From contig JADCGP010000009.1 in the NCBI GenBank assembly GCA_020248915.1, forward strand, positions 124,001 to 188,000: DNA of 64,000 bases, given 5' to 3'. The notes below the pieces were generated by a model. The model had not been told where the DNA came from and did not search any database. It saw only the letters and a program-made list of their open reading frames with translations. Shown piece after piece: positions 50,865-59,780 of the stretch. The position numbers and the translations under genes are program-made. The DNA comes from Rubrivivax sp. GTDB lineage: Bacteria; Pseudomonadota; Gammaproteobacteria; Burkholderiales; Burkholderiaceae_C. How positions within the stretch are numbered: position 1 is the first letter of the stretch; every line of letters starts with the position of its first letter.

Positions 50865-51389
50865 TCAGCGCGCCGGATCGAGCCGGTAGCCAAAGCGCTG
50901 CGGCATCTGCGCAAAGGGCAGCGGCTGCGGCTGCCACAGCCCGCGCTCGACGGCGTCGGCCGCCTCGTCCATGTCCAGCGTGTGCACGATGCCGAAGCCG
51001 AGCGGCGTGTCGAGGAACAGCCGGCCCTGCTCGTCGAGCCAGGCGCTGAGCGGCTGCGTCTGCGGCCCGGTGTGCGCACTGACCTCGAAGCCGCCGTCGT
51101 GCCGCCGCACGCGCCACACGTAGGGCGCCGCCTCGAGCTGCACGTACACGCGCTGCGGCCCGTTCTGGAAGAACCAGGCGCCGGCGTCGTCGCGGCCGTA
51201 GTTGCGGTGGATGAAGCCGAGCAGCTTGTCGTGGCCGATGCGGCTGCCCTTGACGCGCGGGAACGGCCCGGCCGCCTGCGTGCGCTCGTCGCGCATGTAC
51301 CACTGGCCGCGCGCGTCCAGCGCCAGCCAGCCGTGGCAGTGCGGCACGTTGGGCCACTTGGCCAGCGCCGCCTTGACGATGTCGTCCAT
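50865..51389 (-). CDS. Conserved hypothetical protein
   Basis: 174 residues, cytoplasmic by composition. The N-terminus MDDIVKAALAKWPNVPHCHGWLALDARGQWYMRDERTQ and internal FIHRNYGRDDAGAWFFQNGPQRVYVQLEAAPYVWRVRRHDGGF are recognised as a conserved Burkholderiales family (possibly DUF2946; I am not sure of the number). No catalytic motif is seen. It lies between the cytochrome and the YheT hydrolase. Confidence 0.75.
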   Translation of the reverse strand: MDDIVKAALAKWPNVPHCHGWLALDARGQWYMRDERTQAAGPFPRVKGSRIGHDKLLGFIHRNYGRDDAGAWFFQNGPQRVYVQLEAAPYVWRVRRHDGGFEVSAHTGPQTQPLSAWLDEQGRLFLDTPLGFGIVHTLDMDEAADAVERGLWQPQPLPFAQMPQRFGYRLDPAR

Positions 51390-51435
51390 CGGCTGTCGTT
51401 CCCTTCGGCTGGTGGTGCGGCGTCCGGGCGCCGCA

Positions 51436-52494
51436 TCACGGCGCCGCGTGCGCGCCGTCGGTGCCCTGCCGGGCGAGCCAGTCGGTCACGGCCTCCGGCA
51501 TGGCCCAGGTGCTGGCCGGAAACCCCCCGTGCGGAAACCCCACGTGCCCACCCAGCGCCGGCCGCCACAGCGTGACGGCACCGCCGGCCGCGCCGGCCGG
51601 CGGCAGCGACGCGGCGGGCACGAAGGGGTCGTTCAAGGCGTGCACCACCAGCGCCGGGATGCGGATGCGCGCCAGGTGCGGCTTGGCCGAGGCGCGGGCC
51701 CAGTAGTCGGGCGTGTCCCTGAAGCCGTGCAGCGGCGCGGTGAACACGTCGTCGAACTCGTACAGCGTGCGCGCGCGCACGAGCCGCTCGCGATCGAACA
51801 GGCCCGGGTGCTGCCGCAGCTTGGCCAGCGCCTTGGGCTTCATCGTGGCGAGGAACATGCGCGAGTAGACCAGCCGGTTGAAGCCGCGGTCGATGGCCGC
51901 GCCGGCGGCCGCCAGGTCGATCGGCGAGCACACCGCCGCCACCGCGTGCGCCGTGCGCGCCGCCGCCGCGCCGCTCTCCTGCGCCCAGCGCAGCAGCGCG
52001 TTGCCGCCGAGCGAGATGCCCACCACCCGCAGCGGCGCGCCGTGCTGCCGGCGCAGCCGGTCCAGGATCCAGCCCACCTCCTCGAAGTCACCCGAGTGGT
52101 AGGCGCGCGGCGCCAGGTTCAGCGTGCCCGAGCAGCCGCGGAAGTGCGGCACCGAGAACGCCCAGCCGCGCGCGCGCGCGGCGTCGGCGAAGGCCAGCGC
52201 GTACTGACTCTGGCTGCTGCCCTCCAGGCCGTGGAACAGCACGAGGTGCTGCGCGGGCGGCGCAGCACCGGTGCCGCGCTCGAGGTGATCGACGTCGATG
52301 AAGTCGCCGTCGGGCGTGGTCCAGCGCTCGCGCACGAAGCGCGGGCGCGGGCCGCGGTGCGGCCGCGCGAGCTTGGCCGCCCAGATGGTCTGCAGGTTGC
52401 CGCCGGGCAGCCAGCGCGGGGTGCGGAAGCGGTCGGGCGCGGTCGCCGCGGCAGCGGCGTTTCCGCCGTGCCCGGGTGCGGCCGGATCGGTCAC
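51436..52494 (-). CDS. YheT-family alpha/beta hydrolase
   Basis: 352 residues. Family features: RFRTPRWLPGGNLQTIWAAKL at the N-terminus, the oxyanion block LVLFHGLEGSSQSQYALAFA, the nucleophile elbow VVGISLGGNALLRW with the Ser, the Asp in VHALNDPFVPAASLP and the His in LGGHVGFPHGG. These hydrolases are esterases or acyltransferases of unknown substrate. It is 46 bases downstream of the conserved hypothetical's coding start (same strand), so could be co-transcribed. Confidence 0.92.
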   Translation of the reverse strand: MTDPAAPGHGGNAAAAATAPDRFRTPRWLPGGNLQTIWAAKLARPHRGPRPRFVRERWTTPDGDFIDVDHLERGTGAAPPAQHLVLFHGLEGSSQSQYALAFADAARARGWAFSVPHFRGCSGTLNLAPRAYHSGDFEEVGWILDRLRRQHGAPLRVVGISLGGNALLRWAQESGAAAARTAHAVAAVCSPIDLAAAGAAIDRGFNRLVYSRMFLATMKPKALAKLRQHPGLFDRERLVRARTLYEFDDVFTAPLHGFRDTPDYWARASAKPHLARIRIPALVVHALNDPFVPAASLPPAGAAGGAVTLWRPALGGHVGFPHGGFPASTWAMPEAVTDWLARQGTDGAHAAP

Positions 52495-52662
52495 GGCGCG
52501 TCAGAGGGCGAGAGGCAATCCGGCGTCGCCGAGGGCGCTGTCCGAGGCATCCCGATCCAGGCGCAAAGCGCGGCGGCAGGGCGGGCTGCGGCGGGCATCG
52601 GCAACGCCGAGCGGGGCGTGGCGGGCAGTCACGGCGGCCATGATGGATTGCCTCTCAACGGC

Positions 52663-53103
52663 TCAGTGCAGCGTGCCGGGCGCGTCGGCGGCCGCGGCCG
52701 CCTCCTGCAGCGTGCCGGGGCTCGTGTGGTGCGCGGCGATGCGCCAGCCCTGCGCCGTCTTGACGTAGACGTTGCTGGCGATGACCCAGGCGGCCTGCGT
52801 CGAGCCGCGCTCGCCGGGGACGTCGATGCGCTCGACGAGGTGGTGCACGGCACCGCCGTGCCACTCGAGCCGCCGCACCTGCTCGGGCACGACCGGGATG
52901 GCGCCGTTGGCGAAGATGGCGCCGAAGCTGGCGCGGATCGCGGGCGCGCCCACCAGCCGCGGGCCGCCGGGGTGCACGCACACGACCTCGTCGTCGTCGG
53001 CCCACAGCGACATCAGCAGTTCCAGGTCGCCGCGGCGCAGCGCCTCGTAGAAGCGGGCCTCGACGTCGTCGGGGCCGTCGGCCGTGGGCGGCGGCGTGCG
53101 CAC
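52663..53103 (-). CDS. NTF2-like (SnoaL/DUF4440) family protein
   Basis: 146 residues. A cone-shaped NTF2-like fold is suggested by EARFYEALRRGDLELLMSLWADDDEVVCVHPGGPRLVGAPAIRASFGAIFA and VIASNVYVKTAQGWRIAAHHTSP. These proteins bind small molecules or act as isomerases and dehydratases; function is unknown. It follows purU on the same strand, with 10 bases between, so it is probably co-transcribed. Confidence 0.86.
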   Translation of the reverse strand: MRTPPPTADGPDDVEARFYEALRRGDLELLMSLWADDDEVVCVHPGGPRLVGAPAIRASFGAIFANGAIPVVPEQVRRLEWHGGAVHHLVERIDVPGERGSTQAAWVIASNVYVKTAQGWRIAAHHTSPGTLQEAAAAADAPGTLH

Positions 53104-53113
53104 CGGGGGCCCG

Positions 53114-53998
53114 CTAGCGGAAGACCACGCACTTGTGGCCGTTGCGCAGCACGCGGTGCTCGGCGTGCCAGCGCACGGCGCGCGCGAGCACGACGCACTC
53201 GATGTCGCGGCCGACGGCAGTGAAGTCCTCGGCCGACAGCGTGTGGTCGACGCGCTCGACGTCCTGCTCGATGATCGGCCCCTCGTCGAGGTCGGCCGTC
53301 ACGTAATGCGCGGTGGCGCCGATCAGCTTGACGCCGCGCGCGTGCGCCTGCGCGTACGGGCGTGCGCCCTTGAAGCTGGGCAGGAAGCTGTGGTGGATGT
53401 TGATGGCGCGCCCGGCCAGCGCCTCGCACAGCGCGGGGCTGAGGATCTGCATGTAGCGCGCCAGCACGACGAAGTCGATGCGCTCGCGCTCCACCAGCGC
53501 CAGCACCTGCCGCTCCTGCTCCTGCCGCTCCGCGGGGTCGGCGCCGGCGCGCAGCGGCAGGTGATGGAAGGGCACGCCGTAGCTGGCCGCCAGCGACTCG
53601 AAGGTCGGGTGGTTCGAGGCGATCGCCGGTACCTCGAGCGGCAGCGAGCCGCTGCGCACGCGGAACAGCAGGTCGTTCAGGCAGTGCCCGTGCTGGCTCA
53701 CCATCAGCAGCGCGCGCGGCCGCCGCCCCAGCGGATGCAGCGCGAGCTCCATGCCGAACTGCTGCCGCGTGTGCTCGAACATCGCCGCCAGCGTCTGCAC
53801 GCCGGCCAGCTGCGGCGGCGCACGGAAGTGCACGCGCATGAAGAACAGGCCGCTGGCGTCGTCGCCCTCGATGTCGCCGAACTGCTGCGAGTCGACGATG
53901 TTGCAGCCGGCCTGGAACAGCAGCCCGGAGACCGCGTGCACGATGCCCTTGGTGTCGCGGCAGGCCAGCGTGAGGACGAACTCGTGGTCGGAAGACAC
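53114..53998 (-). CDS. purU: Formyltetrahydrofolate deformylase
   Basis: 294 residues from the GTG at 53998. An N-terminal ACT domain (VLTLACRDTKGIVHAVSGLLFQAGCNIVDSQQFGD) is followed by the formyltransferase domain with INIHHSFLPSFKGARPYAQAHARGVKLIGATAHYVTADLDEGPII, including catalytic Asn, His and Asp. It hydrolyses 10-formyltetrahydrofolate to formate and tetrahydrofolate, balancing one-carbon pools and supplying formate for PurT. Length matches E. coli PurU. Confidence 0.96.
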   Translation of the reverse strand: MSSDHEFVLTLACRDTKGIVHAVSGLLFQAGCNIVDSQQFGDIEGDDASGLFFMRVHFRAPPQLAGVQTLAAMFEHTRQQFGMELALHPLGRRPRALLMVSQHGHCLNDLLFRVRSGSLPLEVPAIASNHPTFESLAASYGVPFHHLPLRAGADPAERQEQERQVLALVERERIDFVVLARYMQILSPALCEALAGRAINIHHSFLPSFKGARPYAQAHARGVKLIGATAHYVTADLDEGPIIEQDVERVDHTLSAEDFTAVGRDIECVVLARAVRWHAEHRVLRNGHKCVVFR

Positions 53999-54056
53999 GT
54001 GCGGGATTGTAGGCAGCGCTGCGCGGGCGGCCGGGCGGCGGCGCGCCCGTGCCCGC

Positions 54057-54728
54057 TCAGCGCTCGCCGGCCGGGGTGGGCAGCGGGCCGGCCGGCCCGT
54101 CCGGGTGGTCGGGGTCGGCGAGCGCCTCCAGGTGGGCTGCATCGGCCCAGCGCTCGATGACCAGCGTGCCGTCGCGCCAGCGCAGCCGGTTCAGCCCCGT
54201 GTTGGGGATCTCGCAGCGGCGCAGTCCGGCGATGGGCTCGCCGCGCGCGGTGCGCCACAGCATGTCGAGCACGCCGCCGTGCGTCATCACGGCCACCCGC
54301 CGGCCCGGGTGCGCCTCGGCGAGGTCGCGCACGGCGTCGAGCACGCGGCGGTGGAAGTCGAGCAGGCTCTCGCCGCCGGGCAGCGCGAAGTTGCCCTCGT
54401 GGTCGAGCCAGCGCCGCCACAGCTCGGGGTGGCGCTGGCGGATCGTGGGCACGTCCAGCCCCTCGAGCACGCCGAAGCCCTGCTCGCGCAGGCCGGGGTG
54501 CGGCGCCAAACCGCGGCGCCACGCCTCGGCCAGTGGCTGCGCGGTCTGGCGCGCCCGGACGAGGTCGCTGGTGACGAAGGCGTCGTGCGGTTCGTCGGCC
54601 AGCCGCGCCGCCAGCGCAGCCGCCTGGCGCCGGCCGGTGGCGTTGAGCGGCACGTCGATCTGGCCCTGGAAGCGCTGCTGGCGGTTCCAGTCGGTCTCGC
54701 CGTGGCGGATGAAGAGCAGCTCGGTCAT
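54057..54728 (-). CDS. Histidine phosphatase family protein (phosphoglycerate mutase-like)
   Basis: 223 residues. The phospho-acceptor motif LLFIRHGETDWNRQQRFQG at the N-terminus, Arg in SDLVRARQTAQPLAE, and the second catalytic His in VAVMTHGGVLDMLWR are complete. It could be a phosphatase of a sugar phosphate, alpha-ribazole phosphate (CobC) or a phosphoglycerate mutase; there is no cobalamin gene nearby. It is 8 bases downstream of the VOC gene. Confidence 0.93.
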   Translation of the reverse strand: MTELLFIRHGETDWNRQQRFQGQIDVPLNATGRRQAAALAARLADEPHDAFVTSDLVRARQTAQPLAEAWRRGLAPHPGLREQGFGVLEGLDVPTIRQRHPELWRRWLDHEGNFALPGGESLLDFHRRVLDAVRDLAEAHPGRRVAVMTHGGVLDMLWRTARGEPIAGLRRCEIPNTGLNRLRWRDGTLVIERWADAAHLEALADPDHPDGPAGPLPTPAGER

Positions 54729-54736
54729 CCGCGGCG

Positions 54737-55156
54737 TCAGCGGGCGAACAGCCGCGACGGGTCCTTGAAGCTCTTGAACTCGAGCGCGTTGCCGGACGGG
54801 TCGCGGAAGAACATCGTCGCCTGCTCGCCCACCTGGCCGGCGAAGCGGATGCAGGGCTCGATGACGAAGCGCACGCCGCGCTCGCGCAGCCGCGCGGCCA
54901 GCGCGTGGAACGCGTCCCAGTCGAGCACGACGCCGAAGTGCGGCACCGGCACGTCGTGGCCGTCGACCGGGTTGTGGTGGTCGGCGCCGCGGGGCGGGGC
55001 GAGGTGGGCCACGATCTGGTGGCCGTAGAGGTCGAAGTCGATCCACTCGTCGCTGCTGCGACCCTCGGGGCAGCCGAGCAGGCCGCCGTAGAAGGCGCGC
55101 GCGGCGGCGAGGTCGTCGACCGGGAAGGCGAGGTGGAAGGGGGCGATCGGGCTCAT
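54737..55156 (-). CDS. VOC-family glyoxalase/dioxygenase-like protein
   Basis: 139 residues from the ATG at 55156. VOC fold with [63 protein letters not shown] and the last metal-binding block [21 protein letters not shown] (Glu ligand). Probably a metal-dependent lyase or dioxygenase; the substrate is unknown. It is followed directly by the histidine phosphatase gene. Confidence 0.91.
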   Translation of the reverse strand: MSPIAPFHLAFPVDDLAAARAFYGGLLGCPEGRSSDEWIDFDLYGHQIVAHLAPPRGADHHNPVDGHDVPVPHFGVVLDWDAFHALAARLRERGVRFVIEPCIRFAGQVGEQATMFFRDPSGNALEFKSFKDPSRLFAR

Positions 55157-55314
55157 CGGCGGGCTCGTCGGCGTGCGGACTGGCGGGTGCGGGCGGATGC
55201 GGGCGGGGCGGGGCAGGCCTGCAGCATAGCCGCCCTGCGGGCCCGGGGTGCGGCGGTGCAGCGGCCCTGCGGCCTTGCGGCCCCGCAGGAGCGCGCAGCG
55301 TGCATCATCTGGGC

Positions 55315-56079
55315 ATGACGACCTTGGTGCTGCTGCCGGGACTGGCCTGCGACGGCGAGGTGTGGGAGGGCGTGCTCGGCGCGCTCCGCGGGGCGGGCGC
55401 CGTGGGCACAGCGGGCGCAGCGGGTGCAGCGGCATCGGGCCTGCGCTGCGTGGTGTCCGACGTGCACTTCCGCGCGCCTTCGCTGCCGGCGATGGCCTCG
55501 CTGCTGCTGGAGAGCCACGCCGGCCCGCTGGTGCTGGCGGGCCACTCGATGGGCGGCATGGTGGCGCTCGAGGCGCTGCGCCAGGCGCCCGACCGCATCG
55601 GGGCCGCGGCGCTGCTGGGCAGCACGGCGCGGCCCGACACGCCCGAGCTGGTGCGGCTGCGCACCGAGGCCTGCGCGCTGTTCGAGCAGGGTCGCGCCGA
55701 GGAGGTGCTGCGTGCCAACGTCGCCTTCGCGTTCGACCCGGCCAACCTCGGCGAGGGGGCGCCCGACCCCGGGCTGGTGGCGCGCTACTTCGCGCTCGTG
55801 CTGCGCGCCGGCGCGGCGCAGCTGGTGGCGCAGAACCGCGCGGTGATGGCGCGCGCCGACCAGCGGCCGCACCTGGGCGCGGTCCGCTGCCCGCTGCTGG
55901 TGGCCTGCGGCCGCGCCGACCTGCTGACCCCGCCCGAGTGCAGCGAGGAGATCGCCGCCGCGGTGCCGGGCGCCGAGCTGCATCTGCTGGACGGCTGCGG
56001 CCACATGCTGACGCTGGAGCAGCCCGCCGCGGTGGCCGCGCTGCTGGCCGGCTGGCTGCGCAACCTGCGGCTTTCCTGA
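55315..56079 (+). CDS. Alpha/beta-fold hydrolase
   Basis: 254 residues from the ATG at 55315 (a GTG five codons before is possible). The nucleophile elbow [16 protein letters not shown] contains the Ser, the Asp is in [15 protein letters not shown], and the His in [32 protein letters not shown] near the N-terminus is the typical oxyanion strand. The enzyme class (esterase, lactonase, thioesterase) cannot be told. It is followed by the Mla-type operon in the same direction with a 53-base gap. Confidence 0.92.
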   Translation: MTTLVLLPGLACDGEVWEGVLGALRGAGAVGTAGAAGAAASGLRCVVSDVHFRAPSLPAMASLLLESHAGPLVLAGHSMGGMVALEALRQAPDRIGAAALLGSTARPDTPELVRLRTEACALFEQGRAEEVLRANVAFAFDPANLGEGAPDPGLVARYFALVLRAGAAQLVAQNRAVMARADQRPHLGAVRCPLLVACGRADLLTPPECSEEIAAAVPGAELHLLDGCGHMLTLEQPAAVAALLAGWLRNLRLS

Positions 56080-56132
56080 TCGAGGGCAGAAACCCGCGCG
56101 CTGCCGCGGCCGCGGCGCGCGGCGGCGCAGGC

Positions 56133-57254
56133 ATGATGGACGACATGGCGCGTCCGCACCCGTCACCGTCCGCGCGCTGGCTCGACGCAGCCGGCGGCGC
56201 TGGGGGCGCTGCCGTGCTCGTGCTCGAGGGCGACTGGCGCGGCGCCGTCGTGCGCGCCCCGCAGCCGCCTGCCGGCCTCGGGGGCGCCGGGGCGACGCTG
56301 CGCATCGACGCCGGCGCGCTGGCGGCCTGGGATGCCGACCTCGCACCGGCGCTGTGGCCGCTGCTGGCACCGCTGGCGCGGCGCGGGGTGGTGCTCGACC
56401 TGTCCGGCCTGCCCGAGCCCGCGCGCGCCGCGCTCGCGCTGGCGCTGCCGCGCCCGGCCGAGACGGCGCCGGCCGAGCCCGAGGCCCGGCGCTGGCGAGG
56501 GCGGGGCGGGCTGCGCTCGCTGCTGCAGTTCGTGGGCGAGGTGCTGCTCGCGCTCGGGGCCGTGCTGCGCGGCCGCGGCGTGCTGCGGCTGCGCGAGCTG
56601 CTCGCGCAGCTCGACCGCGTCGGCCCCGGCAGCCTGCCGATCGTCACGCTCACCGTGTTCCTGGCCGGGCTGCTGCTGGCCTACGTGGGCGGCTCGCAGC
56701 TCGACCGCATCGGCGCGGGCGAATACATCGCGCAGGTGGTCACCGTGGGCGTGGTGCGCGAGATGGCCGCCATCATGACCGGCATCATCCTGGCCGGGCG
56801 CCTGGGCGCGGCCTTCGCGGCCGAGCTGGCCTCGATGCAGGCGAGCGAGGAGATCGACGCGCTGCGCACGCTGGGCGTGGACCCGGTCGCGCACCTGGTG
56901 CTGCCGCGGCTGCTGGCGGCCGTGGCGATGGCGCCGCTGCTGGTGCTGTACGCGATGGCGGTGGGCGTGCTGGCCGGCATGCTGCCCACCGTGGGCGTGT
57001 ACCGGATCGGCGCCGCCGAGTACCTGCACGGCGCGCGCGAGGCTTTCACCTGGACCCACCTGTGGATCGGCCTGGCCAAGGGCACGCTGTACCTGGCGCT
57101 GGTGGCGCTGGCCGGCTGCCGCGAGGGCCTGCGCGCCGGGCGCAGCGCGCAGGCGGTGGGCGAGGCCACGACGCGCGCCGTCGTGCGCGCGCTGGTGTGG
57201 ATCGTGGCGGCGGCCTGCGCGAGCACGGTGGTGCTCACGTGGCTGCGCTACTGA
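56133..57254 (+). CDS. MlaE/YrbE-type ABC transporter permease with N-terminal extension
   Basis: 373 residues from the ATG at 56133; ATGs at 56136 and 56145 are alternatives. The C-terminal 250 residues are a MlaE permease: [21 protein letters not shown] membrane helices, [57 protein letters not shown], and [35 protein letters not shown]. The N-terminal 120 residues ([53 protein letters not shown]) resemble a STAS/MlaB-like domain, which in the E. coli system is a separate protein. Together it would be part of a lipid transport system between inner and outer membrane. Confidence 0.9.
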   Translation: MMDDMARPHPSPSARWLDAAGGAGGAAVLVLEGDWRGAVVRAPQPPAGLGGAGATLRIDAGALAAWDADLAPALWPLLAPLARRGVVLDLSGLPEPARAALALALPRPAETAPAEPEARRWRGRGGLRSLLQFVGEVLLALGAVLRGRGVLRLRELLAQLDRVGPGSLPIVTLTVFLAGLLLAYVGGSQLDRIGAGEYIAQVVTVGVVREMAAIMTGIILAGRLGAAFAAELASMQASEEIDALRTLGVDPVAHLVLPRLLAAVAMAPLLVLYAMAVGVLAGMLPTVGVYRIGAAEYLHGAREAFTWTHLWIGLAKGTLYLALVALAGCREGLRAGRSAQAVGEATTRAVVRALVWIVAAACASTVVLTWLRY

Positions 57255-57268
57255 AAGGGGGCCGGGCG

Positions 57269-58024
57269 ATGGGGGCCGAGGCGCTCGTCACCGTCGAAGG
57301 CCTGCGCCTGGAGATCGACGGCCAGGTGGTGCAGCGCGATCTCGCCTTCGACATCCGCGCCGGCGAGGTGCTCGTGATCGTCGGCGCGAGCGGCTGCGGC
57401 AAGAGCACGCTGCTGCGCCACCTGGTGGGCCTGCAGGTGCCGGCGGCCGGCCGCGTGCGCTACGGGCCGCACGACCTCAACCGCTGCGACGAGCGCACGC
57501 TGGCCGCGATCCGTCGCCGCTTCGGCGTGATGTTCCAGGCCGGCGCGCTGTGGAGCGCGTCGACGGTGGGCGAGAATCTGGTGCTGCCGATGCGCCTGTT
57601 CACCCGCCTCACGCCGGCCGCGCGCGAGCAGCGCGCGCGCTTCAAGCTCGCGCTGGTCGGCATGGAGGGCGCCTACGACATGCTGCCGGCCCAGCTGTCG
57701 GGCGGGATGCGCAAGCGCGTCGCGATCGCGCGCGCGCTCGCGCTCGACCCCGAGCTGCTGTACCTGGACGAGCCGACCTCGGGCCTCGACCCGGTCAACG
57801 CCGCGCGGCTGGACGGGCTGATCCGCGGGCTGCGGCGCCACCTCGGCACGACGGTGGTGATGGTCACGCACTCGATCGACAGCGTGTTCGCGGTGGCCGA
57901 CCGCGCGCTGTTCCTCGACGCCGAGGCGCGCACGATGACGGCGCTGGACACGCCCGCCGCGCTGGCCGCGCACGGGCCGGCCGCGGTGCGCGACTTCCTG
58001 CGCCGCGAACAGGAGCCGGCATGA
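57269..58024 (+). CDS. MlaF-type ABC transporter ATP-binding protein
   Basis: 251 residues. Walker A VGASGCGKSTLLRHLVGL, Q-loop VMFQAGALWSASTVGENL, ABC signature PAQLSGGMRKRVAIARALALD, Walker B LLYLDEPTSGLDPV and the H-loop MVTHSIDS are complete. The Q-loop and Q-loop-following motif (FQAGALWSSxTVxEN) are typical for MlaF/Ttg2A, so it powers phospholipid transport with the upstream permease. Spacing: 14 bases after the permease stop. Confidence 0.95.
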   Translation: MGAEALVTVEGLRLEIDGQVVQRDLAFDIRAGEVLVIVGASGCGKSTLLRHLVGLQVPAAGRVRYGPHDLNRCDERTLAAIRRRFGVMFQAGALWSASTVGENLVLPMRLFTRLTPAAREQRARFKLALVGMEGAYDMLPAQLSGGMRKRVAIARALALDPELLYLDEPTSGLDPVNAARLDGLIRGLRRHLGTTVVMVTHSIDSVFAVADRALFLDAEARTMTALDTPAALAAHGPAAVRDFLRREQEPA

Positions 58025-58049
58025 GGCGGCGGCTGCAGCGGGGCAGGCC

Positions 58050-59060
58050 ATGAGCAGCCCGCGCCGCGCCGCGCTGGCGCTGCGCCTGGGCGGCTTCGTG
58101 CTCGGCGGCGCGCTGCTGGCCCTGGTGGCCGTGGCGCTGCTGGTCGGCGGCTGGCTGCAGCGCACCGAGGTGGTGGAGATGAGCTTCCGCGGCTCGGTGC
58201 AGGGCCTGCACACCGGCGCGCCGGTCGTGCTGCGCGGCGTGCCGGTGGGCTACGTCACGGCCATCGGCCTGTCGGGCGGGGCCGAGGGGCTGGTGATTCC
58301 GGTGCGGGCGCAGATCCGCAGCGAAGACCTTGGCGGGGCCACGCTGGCGTCGCTGCTCGAGGGCGGCCTCGTCGCCCGGCTGGCCACGCGCAGCCTGCTG
58401 TCGGGGCAGCTCCACGTCGAGCTCGACCTGCGCCCGGAGGTCGCCGCCGAGGCGCGGCGGCGCATGACCCCCGCCGCCGTCGGACGGCTGGCGATCCCCA
58501 CCGCGGCATCGTGGCAGCAGGGCGTGCAGGAACAGATCGAGGCGCTCGACCTGCGTCAGTTGTCGGCCGACCTGGGCGCCACGCTGACGAGCGTGCGCCT
58601 GCTGATGCAGTCGCCCGACCTCAAGCGCACTCTCGCCGGCCTGGCCGACACCAGCGAGCGCGCGGCGCGGGTGGCCGCGCAGCTCGAGCAGCGGCTGCCG
58701 GCGCTGGCCGCGCGTGCCGACGGCACGCTGGCGAGCGCGGGCCTGGCGGCCGACCGCATCGGTGCGGCGGCCGAGCGCGGCGCCCAGGCGGCGCAGCAGG
58801 TCGGCGCGGCGGCCAGCGGCGCGCAGGCGCTGCTCGATCCGGACGCGGCGCTGGCGCGCAGCGTGCGCCGCGCTGCCGACGAACTGGCCGCGGGCGCCAC
58901 CGCGCTGCGGGCTGCCGCCGAGCAGGCCGAGCCCACGCTGGCCGGCACCGAGCGCGCGCTCGACGAGGTGGCGCGCGCGTCGCGCGCGGTGCGCGAGCTG
59001 GCCGAACTGCTGGAACGGGATCCGCAGGTGCTGCTGCGGGGCAAGCGAGGATCGCCATGA
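58050..59060 (+). CDS. MlaD-family MCE-domain protein
   Basis: 336 residues. One N-terminal transmembrane segment (LGGFVLGGALLALVAVALLVGGWLQ) and an MCE domain (about 38-118: VEMSFRGSVQGLHTGAPVVLRGVPVGYVTAIGLSGGAEGLVIPVRAQI). The rest is long alpha-helical, rich in Ala (coiled-coil-like: LADTSERAARVAAQLEQRLPALAARADGTLASAGLAADRIGAAAERGAQAAQQ). It forms a hexameric periplasmic lipid channel on the permease. Longer than E. coli MlaD (183 residues), closer to the PqiB/Ttg2C-like group with extended helices. Its stop overlaps the following lipoprotein start (ATGA). Confidence 0.93.
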   Translation: MSSPRRAALALRLGGFVLGGALLALVAVALLVGGWLQRTEVVEMSFRGSVQGLHTGAPVVLRGVPVGYVTAIGLSGGAEGLVIPVRAQIRSEDLGGATLASLLEGGLVARLATRSLLSGQLHVELDLRPEVAAEARRRMTPAAVGRLAIPTAASWQQGVQEQIEALDLRQLSADLGATLTSVRLLMQSPDLKRTLAGLADTSERAARVAAQLEQRLPALAARADGTLASAGLAADRIGAAAERGAQAAQQVGAAASGAQALLDPDAALARSVRRAADELAAGATALRAAAEQAEPTLAGTERALDEVARASRAVRELAELLERDPQVLLRGKRGSP

Positions 59061-59665
59061 AGCTTGGGCCGAGGGCGGCGCTCGCTGTCGCCATGCTGCT
59101 GCTGGCCGGCTGCGGGTCTGCCCCGCCGCCCGACCGCCTGCTGCGGCTGCCGCTCGCGGCCGCCGCGGCCACGCCATCCGCCGCCGCATCACCCGCCCCC
59201 GAGCCCTGGCTGCTCGTGCTGCCGGTGGCCGTGCCTTCCTACCTGGACACCTCGGCGCTGCTGGTGCCCGACCCCGGCGCCGGTCTGGCGCCGCTGCCCG
59301 GCGTGCGCTGGGCCGAGCCGCTGCGCGACGCGGTGCCGCGCCTGCTGCGCCACGACCTGGCGCAGCTGCGCGGCGATGCCGGGCCCTGGACCGCGCCGCT
59401 GCCGCCCGGCCTGACGGCGGCGCGGCTGCGCGTGGAGCTGCTCGCCTTCGAGGCCGAGGCCGACGGTGCCGCGGTGCGGCTGGCAGCGCGCTGGTCACTG
59501 GCGCGCGCCGACGGCAGCGCGCTGCAGGCCGCCCGCGCCGAGCTGCGCGTGCCGGTGGCCGGCGCCGGCCCGGACGCGCTGGTGCTCGCTCACCGGCAGG
59601 CACTGCGGCAGCTTGCCGAACGCATCGCGATGACGCACGCAGGTGCCGCGGCGCCGGGCCGCTGA
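59057..59665 (+). CDS. ABC-type transport auxiliary lipoprotein (PqiC/LptE-like)
   Basis: 202 residues, start codon overlapping the MCE gene stop. A lipoprotein signal peptide with lipobox LLAGCGS is followed by a mature part similar to the ABC_trans_aux family (PF03886): LLRLPLA, LLVLPVAVPSYLDTSALLVPDPGAGLAPLPGVRWAEPLRDAVPRLLRHDLAQL, and ARAELRVPVAGAGPDALVLAHRQALRQLAERIA. It probably sits in the outer membrane and links the MCE channel with it, comparable to PqiC. Last gene of the Mla operon. Confidence 0.9.
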   Translation: MKLGPRAALAVAMLLLAGCGSAPPPDRLLRLPLAAAAATPSAAASPAPEPWLLVLPVAVPSYLDTSALLVPDPGAGLAPLPGVRWAEPLRDAVPRLLRHDLAQLRGDAGPWTAPLPPGLTAARLRVELLAFEAEADGAAVRLAARWSLARADGSALQAARAELRVPVAGAGPDALVLAHRQALRQLAERIAMTHAGAAAPGR

Positions 59666-59733
59666 GCCACCCGCAGCGGCGCCGGCACGCCGCGCCGCGA
59701 TCGGGTCGGCGCGGCTGCCTTGCCACGCCTTCA

Positions 59734-59774
59734 GCGCCACTGCGCCGCCACCCGGTCGGCGCCACTGCGCCGCC
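59734..59774 (+). repeat. Two 16-bp direct repeats
   Basis: GCGCCACTGCGCCGCC at 59734-59749 and identical at 59759-59774, 25-base period, in the gap between the lipoprotein gene and the convergent GST gene. Meaning unknown; probably slippage. Confidence 0.9.
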
Positions 59775-59780
59775 TGCCGT

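Noticed and set aside
52495..52662. Small gene between the YheT hydrolase and the NTF2-like gene
   Set aside because: Frames in this 168-base gap are short, lack ribosome sites and show no family resemblance.
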